A stretch of 13,956 bases of DNA from CAMDWQ01 sp964497635 (GCA_964497635.1 CAZCDB010000042.1:1-13956); one strand, 5' to 3'. Shown: positions 9,001 through 13,956, counted from the stretch's first letter. A program made the numbers and translations. The notes: generated from the sequence alone by a model not told the origin.

Positions 9001-12000
9001 CCCCCCGGAAGCTTCACAATTCCGTAACCGGGAATGTAAGTCTCTTTCATCTCTGAGAGCGATTGATTCAACTCCCTCTCTAGCTCTGCAAGCTTGGCAG
9101 GTTTATCGACCTCCGCCAAATCTTCTGCAACGGCTCCGGGCTCTTCTTTGGAATCTGCCGCCAGCTCAGATGTTGCGTTAGACAGCTCTTTCCATGAACG
9201 CAACCGATCTTCTAGAGTCTCAAGCTCGCGACTTCTATTAAGAGCCAATCTCTCCCAGTCTTGTAGATTTGTCCTAGCTTGATCCGTTGGGTTAGACTTG
9301 TAGGAAGCACGCCAAAGCATGAGCCTGATCAGGAAATTTTTACGACTGAGCAACTCTCCACCTACTTTTAAAAAGTGGGTTTCTACCTCTTGAATGCGCG
9401 ACTCGATTCTTTGAATCTCCTTTTGAAGCTCAGGTCCCGGCAGGGTGGGAATGATTTCATAGATCTTTTGATTATTGGCCAAAATCTGGTCTCTCCAGGC
9501 CTGCTGATCGGGATGATTTGGAGGGGCCTGGGTAATCTGCGCCCCCAATTTCCGGTTTTGATCTCGGAGGTTTTTAAGCAGAGAAATGGGGGAAGATTCC
9601 ACTGTGGGGACAACAGAAACCTCTTCCTTGGGAGAGTCAACCGCTTCTTGCTTGACTGGTAATGTCTTTTTCCACGAAACAACCAAGCCCTCAAGTCTTT
9701 TGATTTCAGCTTCTTTGGTGTTGTATCGCTTTCTCCACTCTCGGGTAAACGGAGCAGTTTCACTGTCCCGGCCTGTCTGTACAAGCACCCGCTTGTCAGA
9801 GCTCTCCCACTTCTCCAATTCCTTTGTTATTTCTTGATGAGAATAAAAATTGATCCCATCGGGTTGCCGGAGAAACTTGTTTTCCATTTCCCTTATACGC
9901 GCTTCCATTTTTTTTATTTCCTCTTGAAGATTGGCGACGGGTAACGCAGGAATCATTTCTTCTATTTTTCGATCAAGAGCTAAGACTTGAGACTGTCTTT
10001 TGTCTTGCTCGGCATCATGTTTTTTGACTATTTTTTCCCAAGCCTCGACATTGGCCCGATCTTCTTCGGTGTCACGCGACCAAATCTTTAGCTTTTCTTC
10101 AAGATCTTGTCTAGAAAAGGATCTTCCATCGCCAGCCTCAAACTTTTTATTCCTCGCCTGGGAAATCTCATCTTCTACTTTCTTTTTTTCAGCCCTCAAA
10201 GAAGCTAGGTTTTCCGTTGCCTGCGCTGAGCTGGCTTGAACAACCGTGTCATTGGCTCTCAGCGTGGGGCTGGTGCCGCCAAAAAGCGTCGACATCGCGA
10301 TGGCGACTGCGGTAGTTCCTGACAAAAACAGGGCTCTTGCTCTGGAAAACTGCTCATCCGTCAGCTCAGGTACGTCAGCGCTTGAGGTATTTTCCCTTCT
10401 CGCCGTAAATACATTCCAGACTCTATCCCACTCCGCCGGTGAGCCTTTGAACCCCACCTGATTTTTAAGCCATGTTTTTTTAGAGGTGAAAATGCTCTTC
10501 AGAGCTTTTCCGAGGCCAAGAAACCATAGCACAGCCGTAAGCCCTCCAACTGCCAAGCCAAGCGGAACCGCCCCCACCGAAGTCAGAACTCTCTCCCACC
10601 ATGCAAGCGCCTGTGGAGTCTCTTCCTCAGCTGGAGCAGGCGCCACTTCCTTTATAACCGGAGCCGTTTGCTGACCCTGCTTAAGCTCCTGATTTTGAGC
10701 TAACAGTCGATCGCGCTTGGCAATAGCGTTTTCCTGAGCATCGACTTTGGCCTGCGCTAGGCGATTTTGAAAAATAAGTTCTCTCCGGTTTGCAATCGCC
10801 TGTCGGAGTTTTTTGGTCGATAAACGTAGTTTTAGCACTTGGGTCAGCGGAGCATCAAAATTCTCCCCAAGCCCCGACTGATTCTTGGCTGCCAGATAAG
10901 CCAGTCTTCTTGTGCTAAAGAACTCACCCACCTGGGGACTTGAAATCCTCTCATAAAAAGTAGGCCAGCCCTCTTCCCCTACATCCGTCACAACCCAAGT
11001 AACTCCATTTTTATCTTTGAAAGAAAATATACCTTCACTGGATGCTTGAACTTTTTTCAAATCTTCTTTGGAAAGATTTTTGGTAGCCGTCACTCCATTC
11101 CTACGGCTTTGGGCTCGACCAATCCCTGAAAAATCCTTATCATGCAAGTCCCAGACCTTCTCACGAAGATCGACAAACTGCGCCACAGAAGAAAGAGTCT
11201 CTTCATCCGCTATTTTTAACCGACTCTTTAGATTGTTTAGCTCTTCTTCCGATTCTCTGAGCTGGCGCGTCCGGTCAAAAAGACTTCCTGCCTGCGAGAT
11301 TTTTTCTTTATTNNNNNNNNNNNNNNNNNNNNNNNNNNNNNNNNNNNNNNNNNNNNNNNNNNNNNNNNNNNNNNNNNNNNNNNNNNNNNNNNNNNNNNNN
11401 NNNNNNNNNNNNTTAAATACATTTCTAGGCTCTTTCCAGCTTCCAAAAAGACCGGGGACAGCATAGCTTGGAGGCTCACCGGGCACTTGATACTTCATCT
11501 CTTGAGAAGCTGCCATAAAACGGGCCAGAGAGATATCACTTTGGTTTAAATTATCTCGGAGCTCCCGCAGATACTGCTTGTTTTGAGCAATCGCTTCTTC
11601 AAAGGGGTCCTCCCCCACATTAATTTTTGGAAAATAACGTCCCTCAAAAAAACTCCAGGTGATGCTACCACCCTCAACACTGGCTTGAAGCTCAGCCACC
11701 ATATTTTCAAGATCAGAAGGCTTAAGACGTGGGAAAGCGGCAACCTTGGAAGTATCCCAAGGACCTGTTTCCAAGAGGTCTCCCAGAGGCTCTTGCATCG
11801 CAAGGGCTAAACCCACACCCACCTTAAAACGATCCCGCGTGGGACTCTCTAGATAAGAAAAAATAGGCCGCTCTTTGTGTTTTTGTGCCGCTTCCTCGAC
11901 CAAAGATGGCAGTCCATGAGAAAAATATTTTCCATTTTTCTTATCTTCAACGACATCAGGGAGTCCTTTTTCGCGCGTAATGGCCATCACTTCATCAAAG

Positions 12001-13956
12001 GTTTCCTTGCCAATCTCGTAGTAAGGGATTGAAGCAAAGAGGGCATCCTTCTCAATCTCGCTTCTATTTTTGGCGGTTGATACCCAAGTGGGAGTGAAAG
12101 TTTCCTCTTCGTAAGCCACCGCTGAGACATAACGTACAAGGTAAGTGTCCTTTTCAAGAGCTTCCCAGACTTGGGAACCCTGAAGCTTGTCCGCGGAAGC
12201 CCTGTAAATCTCCGGCAACTCACCCTGAGAATACGCCTCCATCTGAACCATGTCCCAAGGTTTTTTGGCATCACGGGTGATGCGTACAATCGCAAAATCT
12301 TTTGGGTTTTGAGTGGAGAGTTTTTGAGGATCTAGATTTTTAAAATCCGCACCTTTTTGAGTGGGGATGGAGGTCGCCACCGTTAGCAAAAATTTGTTCA
12401 CCCCTCGCTCAAAACGGGTCTGAGCTTTTGCGTACGCACCCGCCCACTCTTCGACCAACTGGTAAAAATCTTCCTCTCTTTGGCGAAGCGCCAGAGACTG
12501 AAGGCTTTGATAAAAATCATCTTCTAATTGTGTCGGCTGACCCTCTTTAGAATCCGCTTCAAAAGCAGTTAATATCTGAAGGGCCATTTCAAATTTTTTC
12601 ACCTCTTCTTCACGCTTAATCCGGAGGTTTTTCTGAATAGCGATCTGTCTCAAGAGATCTCTTTTTTTACGAAGGATTTCTTGGTTCGATGAAAAAGGAT
12701 TGGCCAGCAGTAGCTGGATATAAGCGCGTCTATCTTTTTCGATCAAAACTTTTCTTCTATCCACTTCTGCCTTGGCATAGGAAAGCTTCAACGTAAAGCG
12801 GTTGACGACTTCCGAAAGCGCTCCTTCTTTGCGAAAAGGCTTTTTTTCGTTGGCGGAGGTTTTATCGGGGAATGCGGTGGTCAGGGCAAGAAACCACAGA
12901 GCGGCTTTGTTAAATAAACGGCGGCTCACTGTCTTCTCACTGGTAGTACGGGCACTGTCCACTGATGATGCGATAGCACTCTCTGTTTTAACGGGGAGTG
13001 GCTTCCGATTGGCTTTTTGGAGGACTCGAGTCCAGGCTCCCACCACCATTGCCAAAATCAGCACTGTCTGTGCGGTGGTAAATGCGGTGCTGCTCTCAGG
13101 AGTCTCTTCCTCTCCAGGCTTTGCTTCCACCTGCGCGACAAGCCCTGAAACTAGCTCTGCTTGACCTGAAACAAAATCCTCCATGGAGGGAATTTTGGAT
13201 AGTTCTGAAGCTAAAGGATCGTCCTTGGGAAGATCTTGTTTCACTGACTCCATCTTCTCTATCATCGATTGCCATACCGCACGAACCTCTTCTTTAAAAT
13301 CTCCATTTTTTATTTCATCAAATAGCCTGATAAGTCTGCGTGCCTGGTCGATGACTTCATAGGGATCTTGTGTCTCCTCTGCCTCAACTTCTTTCGTATC
13401 AGCTTCTTCGTAGCTGACAAGCGCAAATCGATCCGAAGCTCCTTTAAATGAAAGAGGGAGATAGATTAAATTGGTTTTTCCGGGAACAGGAATCAGTCGC
13501 GGCTTCTCCGAATGATCGATGGGTCCAGGCTTATAAATAATGGTCCCTGTTGAAGTCTGAAAAGTGATTTTATCGGGCCAGCCCTGAGAAGCGGACTCTT
13601 TGGTTTCGCGTCGCATTCTGTCAGTCAGATTTTCAATCATATTGATATCGATGCTGCCGGGACCGCCACCCCCTCCTGAAGACGTACCCACATCCCCTTG
13701 CTCTGGCTCGCGAAGAGAGCTGATAAATTTTTCAGGACCTTCATACAGAGGATCAGAAACTGTGGAAATGAGCGCCTCTCTAAAATCAGCGTTGGTCGCC
13801 AAATCAAAATCACCTTCAAAGTTTCCGTATTGCTGTCTAAAATTTTCCCGAGCAATATCGTTGAGCGGTAGGTTTTGAAAAGCTTCGGCTAGCTCTCCGA
13901 TTTTAAGCTGCTGGACTTCATCGATGCCAATGTCTGTAGGAACAATCGTATTCTGC
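1809..13956 (-). CDS. Giant cysteine-free multi-cassette envelope protein, 5'-partial
   Basis: One frame is open from the right edge (first full codon 13955) to TAA at 1811-1809: 4,048 residues plus an unknown amount hidden by the gap at 11313-11412. The TTG at 13802 is not a credible start: it has no Shine-Dalgarno and 51 in-frame sense codons precede it, so the N-terminus lies outside the window. Order from the N-terminus: a mixed region with a Gly-rich linker (GTSSGGGGGPGS, about 13654-13690); TM plus S-R-R helix (13079-12852); a helical and beta-rich cassette (12850-11413); gap; a helical segment; TM plus S-R-A-R helix (10589-10254); coiled-coil repeats (10206-9180); module copy A (9093-6285); G-G-A-R-L linker and S-R-R helix (6164-6051); module copy B (5995-3235); G-G-A-R-L linker and TM (3176-3068); C-terminal alpha/beta domain (3056-1809). 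No catalytic signature or named family is recognised, and no Cys was seen. Membrane segments, coiled coils and absence of Cys suggest an extracytoplasmic scaffold, adhesin or polyprotein; this is inference. Giant ORFs are known in Omnitrophota. Confidence 0.9.
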   Translation of the reverse strand, partial: QNTIVPTDIGIDEVQQLKIGELAEAFQNLPLNDIARENFRQQYGNFEGDFDLATNADFREALISTVSDPLYEGPEKFISSLREPEQGDVGTSSGGGGGPGSIDINMIENLTDRMRRETKESASQGWPDKITFQTSTGTIIYKPGPIDHSEKPRLIPVPGKTNLIYLPLSFKGASDRFALVSYEEADTKEVEAEETQDPYEVIDQARRLIRLFDEIKNGDFKEEVRAVWQSMIEKMESVKQDLPKDDPLASELSKIPSMEDFVSGQAELVSGLVAQVEAKPGEEETPESSTAFTTAQTVLILAMVVGAWTRVLQKANRKPLPVKTESAIASSVDSARTTSEKTVSRRLFNKAALWFLALTTAFPDKTSANEKKPFRKEGALSEVVNRFTLKLSYAKAEVDRRKVLIEKDRRAYIQLLLANPFSSNQEILRKKRDLLRQIAIQKNLRIKREEEVKKFEMALQILTAFEADSKEGQPTQLEDDFYQSLQSLALRQREEDFYQLVEEWAGAYAKAQTRFERGVNKFLLTVATSIPTQKGADFKNLDPQKLSTQNPKDFAIVRITRDAKKPWDMVQMEAYSQGELPEIYRASADKLQGSQVWEALEKDTYLVRYVSAVAYEEETFTPTWVSTAKNRSEIEKDALFASIPYYEIGKETFDEVMAITREKGLPDVVEDKKNGKYFSHGLPSLVEEAAQKHKERPIFSYLESPTRDRFKVGVGLALAMQEPLGDLLETGPWDTSKVAAFPRLKPSDLENMVAELQASVEGGSITWSFFEGRYFPKINVGEDPFEEAIAQNKQYLRELRDNLNQSDISLARFMAASQEMKYQVPGEPPSYAVPGLFGSWKEPRNVFXXXXXXXXXXXXXXXXXXXXXXXXXXXXXXXXXXNKEKISQAGSLFDRTRQLRESEEELNNLKSRLKIADEETLSSVAQFVDLREKVWDLHDKDFSGIGRAQSRRNGVTATKNLSKEDLKKVQASSEGIFSFKDKNGVTWVVTDVGEEGWPTFYERISSPQVGEFFSTRRLAYLAAKNQSGLGENFDAPLTQVLKLRLSTKKLRQAIANRRELIFQNRLAQAKVDAQENAIAKRDRLLAQNQELKQGQQTAPVIKEVAPAPAEEETPQALAWWERVLTSVGAVPLGLAVGGLTAVLWFLGLGKALKSIFTSKKTWLKNQVGFKGSPAEWDRVWNVFTARRENTSSADVPELTDEQFSRARALFLSGTTAVAIAMSTLFGGTSPTLRANDTVVQASSAQATENLASLRAEKKKVEDEISQARNKKFEAGDGRSFSRQDLEEKLKIWSRDTEEDRANVEAWEKIVKKHDAEQDKRQSQVLALDRKIEEMIPALPVANLQEEIKKMEARIREMENKFLRQPDGINFYSHQEITKELEKWESSDKRVLVQTGRDSETAPFTREWRKRYNTKEAEIKRLEGLVVSWKKTLPVKQEAVDSPKEEVSVVPTVESSPISLLKNLRDQNRKLGAQITQAPPNHPDQQAWRDQILANNQKIYEIIPTLPGPELQKEIQRIESRIQEVETHFLKVGGELLSRKNFLIRLMLWRASYKSNPTDQARTNLQDWERLALNRSRELETLEDRLRSWKELSNATSELAADSKEEPGAVAEDLAEVDKPAKLAELERELNQSLSEMKETYIPGYGIVKLPGGVREKIAEADLRHVALRSLLSKEQRSLLSEAAKNATGDPLVILYRDTRTGKKKYFPFMMGKRGFAKSRILYSSHMGQLAFSEAYQEWEKTPGGIATSSFGVFEESSIDLFTIGQLKDFLYFLERSDKYRSTVSHISNLSQVMRSEQAAEEAAIRSLSPGPGLLHRHDGPAETWQSTNGKIFTTPRGDALTVQYFGFGITYDPASPDPSREYDILLEADIARVEITPFGLMIRTQNGAYKKVNLGAKGWTRFMNLEIDRALMPMRQPGLKYYDWLINQDRNRASATTDKLADLMLLRQKIAKLKKEIDRDTSTADFIQLAKNRRMGTPAPPGGLEFLMSVATADEDDLGSIAKKAFEIWRGDVYAKKRALIGLVTSPATEGMYEGNQKGPGKFFSSKTSQKHFFATEDELPLSVKSRWESPTEVSGVPGRVLQSVSGVWYQLQEGKERKNFFVVEGESLPQEVTDALAASKSSVIVSPGEFIPQHVASFRFYEGDLRTHYYSSFEDLPETVEMVVPTNLKGKSKLQKTQARERVERGQDVPVVGGRIKYKWGYGVDTSTQKVLNGANPKDTRYEFMLVRFYNDAEMRRGKPAYEIVRQFHEEELQLDPSLSSYQAAAATLDGITRLWSDDALLGNEVLVKYEPNTITEFDEEYNPIGRYSVRDLELNRGIKPLVLYEIKEATYEKLKAFVDPKVAERLNAKWARRLQDHVIGLDTEKIRRREKEALTQGDLASAISVGAFEVDGKYYLFLPPSQSYEKGHPLEGVKMVPRAVVNLWTGAMLDYGWLGIRTADQDIQAPFYFGRLQANVQGGYSTFDDIRNKLGLPTSITLAKGNDTALILQEVMSRLRQQLRVATDPKDKEAILEKIRLVREEMAIFEANPTYPRTSAWSGVAGSAGRFLPIVEQLFINEVPSLLPFFNTNHQWKWSQIRFPTKPVTSPPAASSTTSGGARLSSEVRAGLSRRTFMQWALSSLAAIGLPWKGAKAAGPTLRNPAREQEIREKSEALRKLRNELEVVNQFLKENHIPGNGWVHLPDGSKKSVTKRDLIMKVIPRSYLSSKDKDKTPLAKDAETASGDPLVIRHQYQGEEKYYLFTPGDFGLDRMKFFYSDHQMQLILSEEYKKYVSSDEYKAYIKKYPSKAKESVQHFLQAAIVLEPIRAQRKSLEARKAADQVAPHPFGIAYDPADPSKVKILDQEDLFQVRKEGRSIVVTIDGRQWPVHLGAKGWDWLIYLKEDEALLPFRQRGIQFHELLIQMKRNRIEAMAKKRDQARLLREEVELLEKEINKLIFIDDFIIIAEKTRVAVKPDVDETKGEPRLEEAVAKSEGDELEGLAGKMFEALEGYSYIVRRALINLALSPATRGMYEGNKTGPGKFYSAKTGLIHHFESSKDLPESVRAAWEKGPQSKVGIPGKVLSQIKGTFNGVEGLFIPAHVAVYTPKGNGAPYFYYPTYEDIDESYESVGKIDRNRKISYGKGPLRAEVLAGQTVFTPNGYLQKSFGYFADPWELRNAQRMAKDDIFYEYAIVQARTPEEMAAGKAPLEIVHQLSRKELESETRYEPYRQAIASMEDSKTLFSPSLPGGQIVVKYVVHGAVEMDRLNHPIVIHTKDDIESGNTPLSELYEINQQTYEKIKGPIDEKELTDLVRKSGYGAGVEPAEVVHHREAATQIRQDLETLRRANVFEWKGRYFTYLRPDFRQHAPFKEGDFTSIGTVNALTGAKIELGYTPLALAANQSKLMSDEFYQLRPGPPGEVQLPLETLYPPSGFSHLYDKALRPVTTSSFDQSQHYERIWPNRDLSSINGYFAWLETVVRGGVLKASDLRSPGDPLNIYIGANGEVELAHRRAIDQINSQLRANTSQGSRRDELLRLLEVVKKEAQLPPQNDNEVAGVALYGVGHAAKRLSAYSTQLFQGKFLPIDFFGKKLREVRVPILVEPKKAATPPAAGGARLAERVLTLSPLVTGVKLIFVAITIYIAQGRYSKVSPVKSNVPGITVAIVAPTEASFRAARAQLTRFLSQATGESDDAVKTHFRLVRTNRAPDFVSAAAPSKFFVVVDGKELTPEVGARLAQIYQEDLEIQKSGLIFLREVFEQLERNPGEIDRTSMSDLRAWMGVLAKLVQRPSSVTEGLQIVSGPRRQIIESNGNIVEVEKQIAGTVVTAYQNQGPDELLQVAEELAQYASRTDRNPESLYQQIAEALRQKYNQELASLSLDPGDYTVVLHESGIRVEGKTPQEILKAVRAQVQAILEHVQKQKGQKQIRVKFLFAATSQETRKLVSDQGGFDDVVLLTSQQAGSLDGVISAFKNPIQGRYVVVARKDVVSTGRVLADNEFLMNIIPVKSNSFGGTMVAAFALTAKGREAKLPGLTALDGNIYNYKPFLVLISEMIEEIRAQQQAVGSAA
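3068..3176 (-). other. Boundary 4: GGARL linker and last TM helix
   Basis: A P-P-A-A linker and G-G-A-R-L-A-E-R-V (3176-3150) lead into a strongly hydrophobic helix (LTLSPLVTGVKLIFVAITIY, about 3149-3090), then basic residues (Q-G-R-Y-S-K-V, S-P-V-K). There is no R-R motif and no clear A-x-A site. The positive residues after the helix suggest an out-to-in orientation, placing the C-terminal domain in the cytoplasm if this helix spans the membrane. Confidence 0.65.
3235..5995 (-). repeat. Large duplicated module, copy B (about 920 residues)
   Basis: Diverged second copy of the module at 9093-6285, in the same order: H-I-P-G-N-G, A-S-G-D-P-L-V-I, F-G-I-A-Y-D-P, L-G-A-K-G-W, S-P-A-T-R-G-M-Y-E-G-N with G-P-G-K-F-Y, I-P-G-K-V-L, E-Y-A-I-V, L-Y-E-I-N-Q-Q-T-Y-E-K, K-G-R-Y-F and K-F-L-P-I. 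In the best block (near 4945-4870), 18 of 23 residues match copy A, yet many shared codons differ synonymously. That indicates an old duplication kept under protein-level selection, not a recent DNA repeat or an assembly artefact. Confidence 0.85.
6051..6164 (-). other. Boundary 3: GGARL linker and internal Tat-like signal
   Basis: G-G-A-R-L-S-S-E-V-R (6164-6135) is followed at once by S-R-R-T-F-M-Q (6125-6105), a hydrophobic stretch WALSSLAAIGLPW and an A-K-A cleavage-like site (6059-6051). Viewed alone this is a textbook twin-arginine signal peptide, yet it lies about 2,500 residues into an open frame. The following P-T-L-R-N resembles P-T-L-R-A-N after boundary 2. It directly precedes copy B. 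Confidence 0.75.
6285..9093 (-). repeat. Large duplicated module, copy A (about 930 residues)
   Basis: This segment of the giant protein is colinear with copy B (5995-3235). Landmarks from N to C: Y-I-P-G-Y-G (near 9035); A-T-G-D-P-L-V-I (near 8910); F-G-I-T-Y-D-P (near 8420); L-G-A-K-G-W (near 8268); S-P-A-T-E-G-M-Y-E-G-N followed by G-P-G-K-F-F (near 7890-7825); V-P-G-R-V-L; N-P-K-D then F-M-L-V-R-F (near 7300); L-Y-E-I-K-E-A-T-Y-E-K (near 6980); D-G-K-Y-Y (near 6780); and R-F-L-P-I (near 6310). It contains beta-hairpin-like aromatic motifs alternating with charged helices. The family is not recognised. Confidence 0.85.
9180..10206 (-). repeat. Three coiled-coil repeats in the giant protein
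   Basis: Three charged helical units follow one another: about 10206-9955, 9950-9655 and 9450-9180. Units 2 and 3 begin with I-P-A-L-P / I-P-T-L-P, then L-Q-x-E-I, E-x-R-I-x-E-x-E and F-L; both end with L-E-x-x-x-x-S-W-K. All three share a G-containing turn, then S-R-Q / S-H-Q / S-R-K, then a helix ending L-x-x-W (KLKIW, ELEKW, RLMLW). Heptad-like Leu/Ile spacing and high Lys/Glu/Arg content suggest a rod-like stalk between the membrane hairpin and copy A. A linker of about 50 residues separates units 2 and 3. Confidence 0.7.
10254..10589 (-). other. Membrane boundary 2: TM helix, basic loop, degenerate RR helix
   Basis: Same plan as boundary 1. An A-E-E-E-T-P linker (near 10632-10614) leads to a long hydrophobic helix (VLTSVGAVPLGLAVGGLTAV onward, 10589-10510). 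A basic loop of about 55 residues follows, then S-R-A-R (10346-10335) and the hydrophobic TTAVAIAMSTLF, ending in P-T-L-R-A just before N at 10253. The R-x-R replaces a canonical R-R, so Tat recognition is doubtful, but the helix and the Ala-ended site are retained. The coiled-coil repeats begin about 15 residues further on. Confidence 0.65.
11313..11412. other. Assembly gap (100 N) inside the giant gene
   Basis: There are exactly 100 N, the usual placeholder for a gap of unknown size. Both flanks are convincing protein in the same frame when 100 bases are assumed (upstream flank ends KEPRNVF, downstream begins NKEKISQAG). The real gap may be any length, so the single-ORF call across it is provisional and residue counts are minimum estimates. 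Confidence 0.99.
11620..12315 (-). repeat. Partial third copy of the A/B sub-module in the first cassette
   Basis: The stretch N-P-K-D-F-A-I-V-R-I ... Y-L-V-R-Y ... Y-Y-E-I-G-K-E-T-F-D-E ... F-F-E-G-R-Y-F follows the same order as copy A (7310 to 6755: F-M-L-V-R-F, V-L-V-K-Y, L-Y-E-I-K-E-A-T-Y-E-K, D-G-K-Y-Y) and copy B (4465 to 3940: Y-A-I-V-Q, I-V-V-K-Y, L-Y-E-I-N-Q-Q-T-Y-E-K, K-G-R-Y-F). Similarity is limited to short anchors and there is extra sequence before the last one, so homology is probable rather than certain. Confidence 0.55.
12852..13079 (-). other. Membrane boundary 1: TM helix, basic loop, Tat-like helix
   Basis: A hydrophobic helix (T-V-L-I-L-A-M-V-V-G-A-W, 13079-13032) is followed by a basic loop (TRVLQKANRKPLPVK) and then S-R-R-L-F-N-K (12926-12906). 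The latter matches the twin-arginine consensus S-R-R-x-F-x-K. A hydrophobic stretch ALWFLALTTAF and a T-S-A cleavage-like site ending at 12852 follow. The basic loop predicts that it stays in the cytoplasm and that the flanking domains lie outside. A G-E-E-E-T-P linker precedes it. Confidence 0.7.

Noticed and set aside
13800..13802. TTG at 13802 as the start of the giant gene
   Set aside because: The frame stays open for 51 more codons to the window edge, the translation there looks like ordinary protein, and no Shine-Dalgarno precedes the TTG.

Overview
The window holds two genes, both on the minus strand and both cut by a window edge. About 98% of it is coding. The best taxonomic guess is a Candidatus Omnitrophota (former OP3) bacterium, with moderate confidence. 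The left-hand gene carries an exported-protein signature (an N-I-Q-D-A-H block followed by an A-L-E-G-G-S-G block) that I associate from memory with a recurrent Omnitrophota family, and that phylum is known for giant open reading frames such as those of Ca. Velamenicoccus archaeovorus. The 100-N run at 11313-11412 marks a draft, probably metagenome-derived, scaffold.

Layout in minus-strand (transcription) order. From 13956 down to 1809 runs one continuous open frame of at least 4,048 codons, whose start lies beyond the right edge. It is a mosaic: an N-terminal region with a Gly-rich linker; a membrane boundary (a TM helix, a basic loop, then a Tat-like S-R-R helix); a first helical/beta cassette interrupted by the assembly gap; a second boundary of the same plan; a block of coiled-coil repeats; a roughly 930-residue module (copy A); a G-G-A-R-L linker with a third R-R signal-like helix; a diverged second copy of that module (copy B); a second G-G-A-R-L linker with a last TM helix; and a C-terminal alpha/beta domain of about 415 residues ending at the TAA at 1809-1811. 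By eye I find no cysteine in its roughly 4,000 readable residues.

A 237-bp AT-rich intergenic region (1572-1808) follows, with one good sigma70-type promoter candidate. It leads into a second gene that starts at 1571 and runs off the left edge: a signal-peptide-bearing protein of at least 523 residues with motifs resembling the TIKI/TraB/ChaN-type fold. Its leucine codon use is sharply different from that of the giant gene.

Functional picture (inference): the giant protein is probably a cell-envelope or surface polyprotein or adhesin-like scaffold, built by serial fusion and duplication of cassettes that each once had their own export signal. The left-hand protein is a separately transcribed exported protein. 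No RNA genes, mobile elements, CRISPR arrays or classical operon partners were found.
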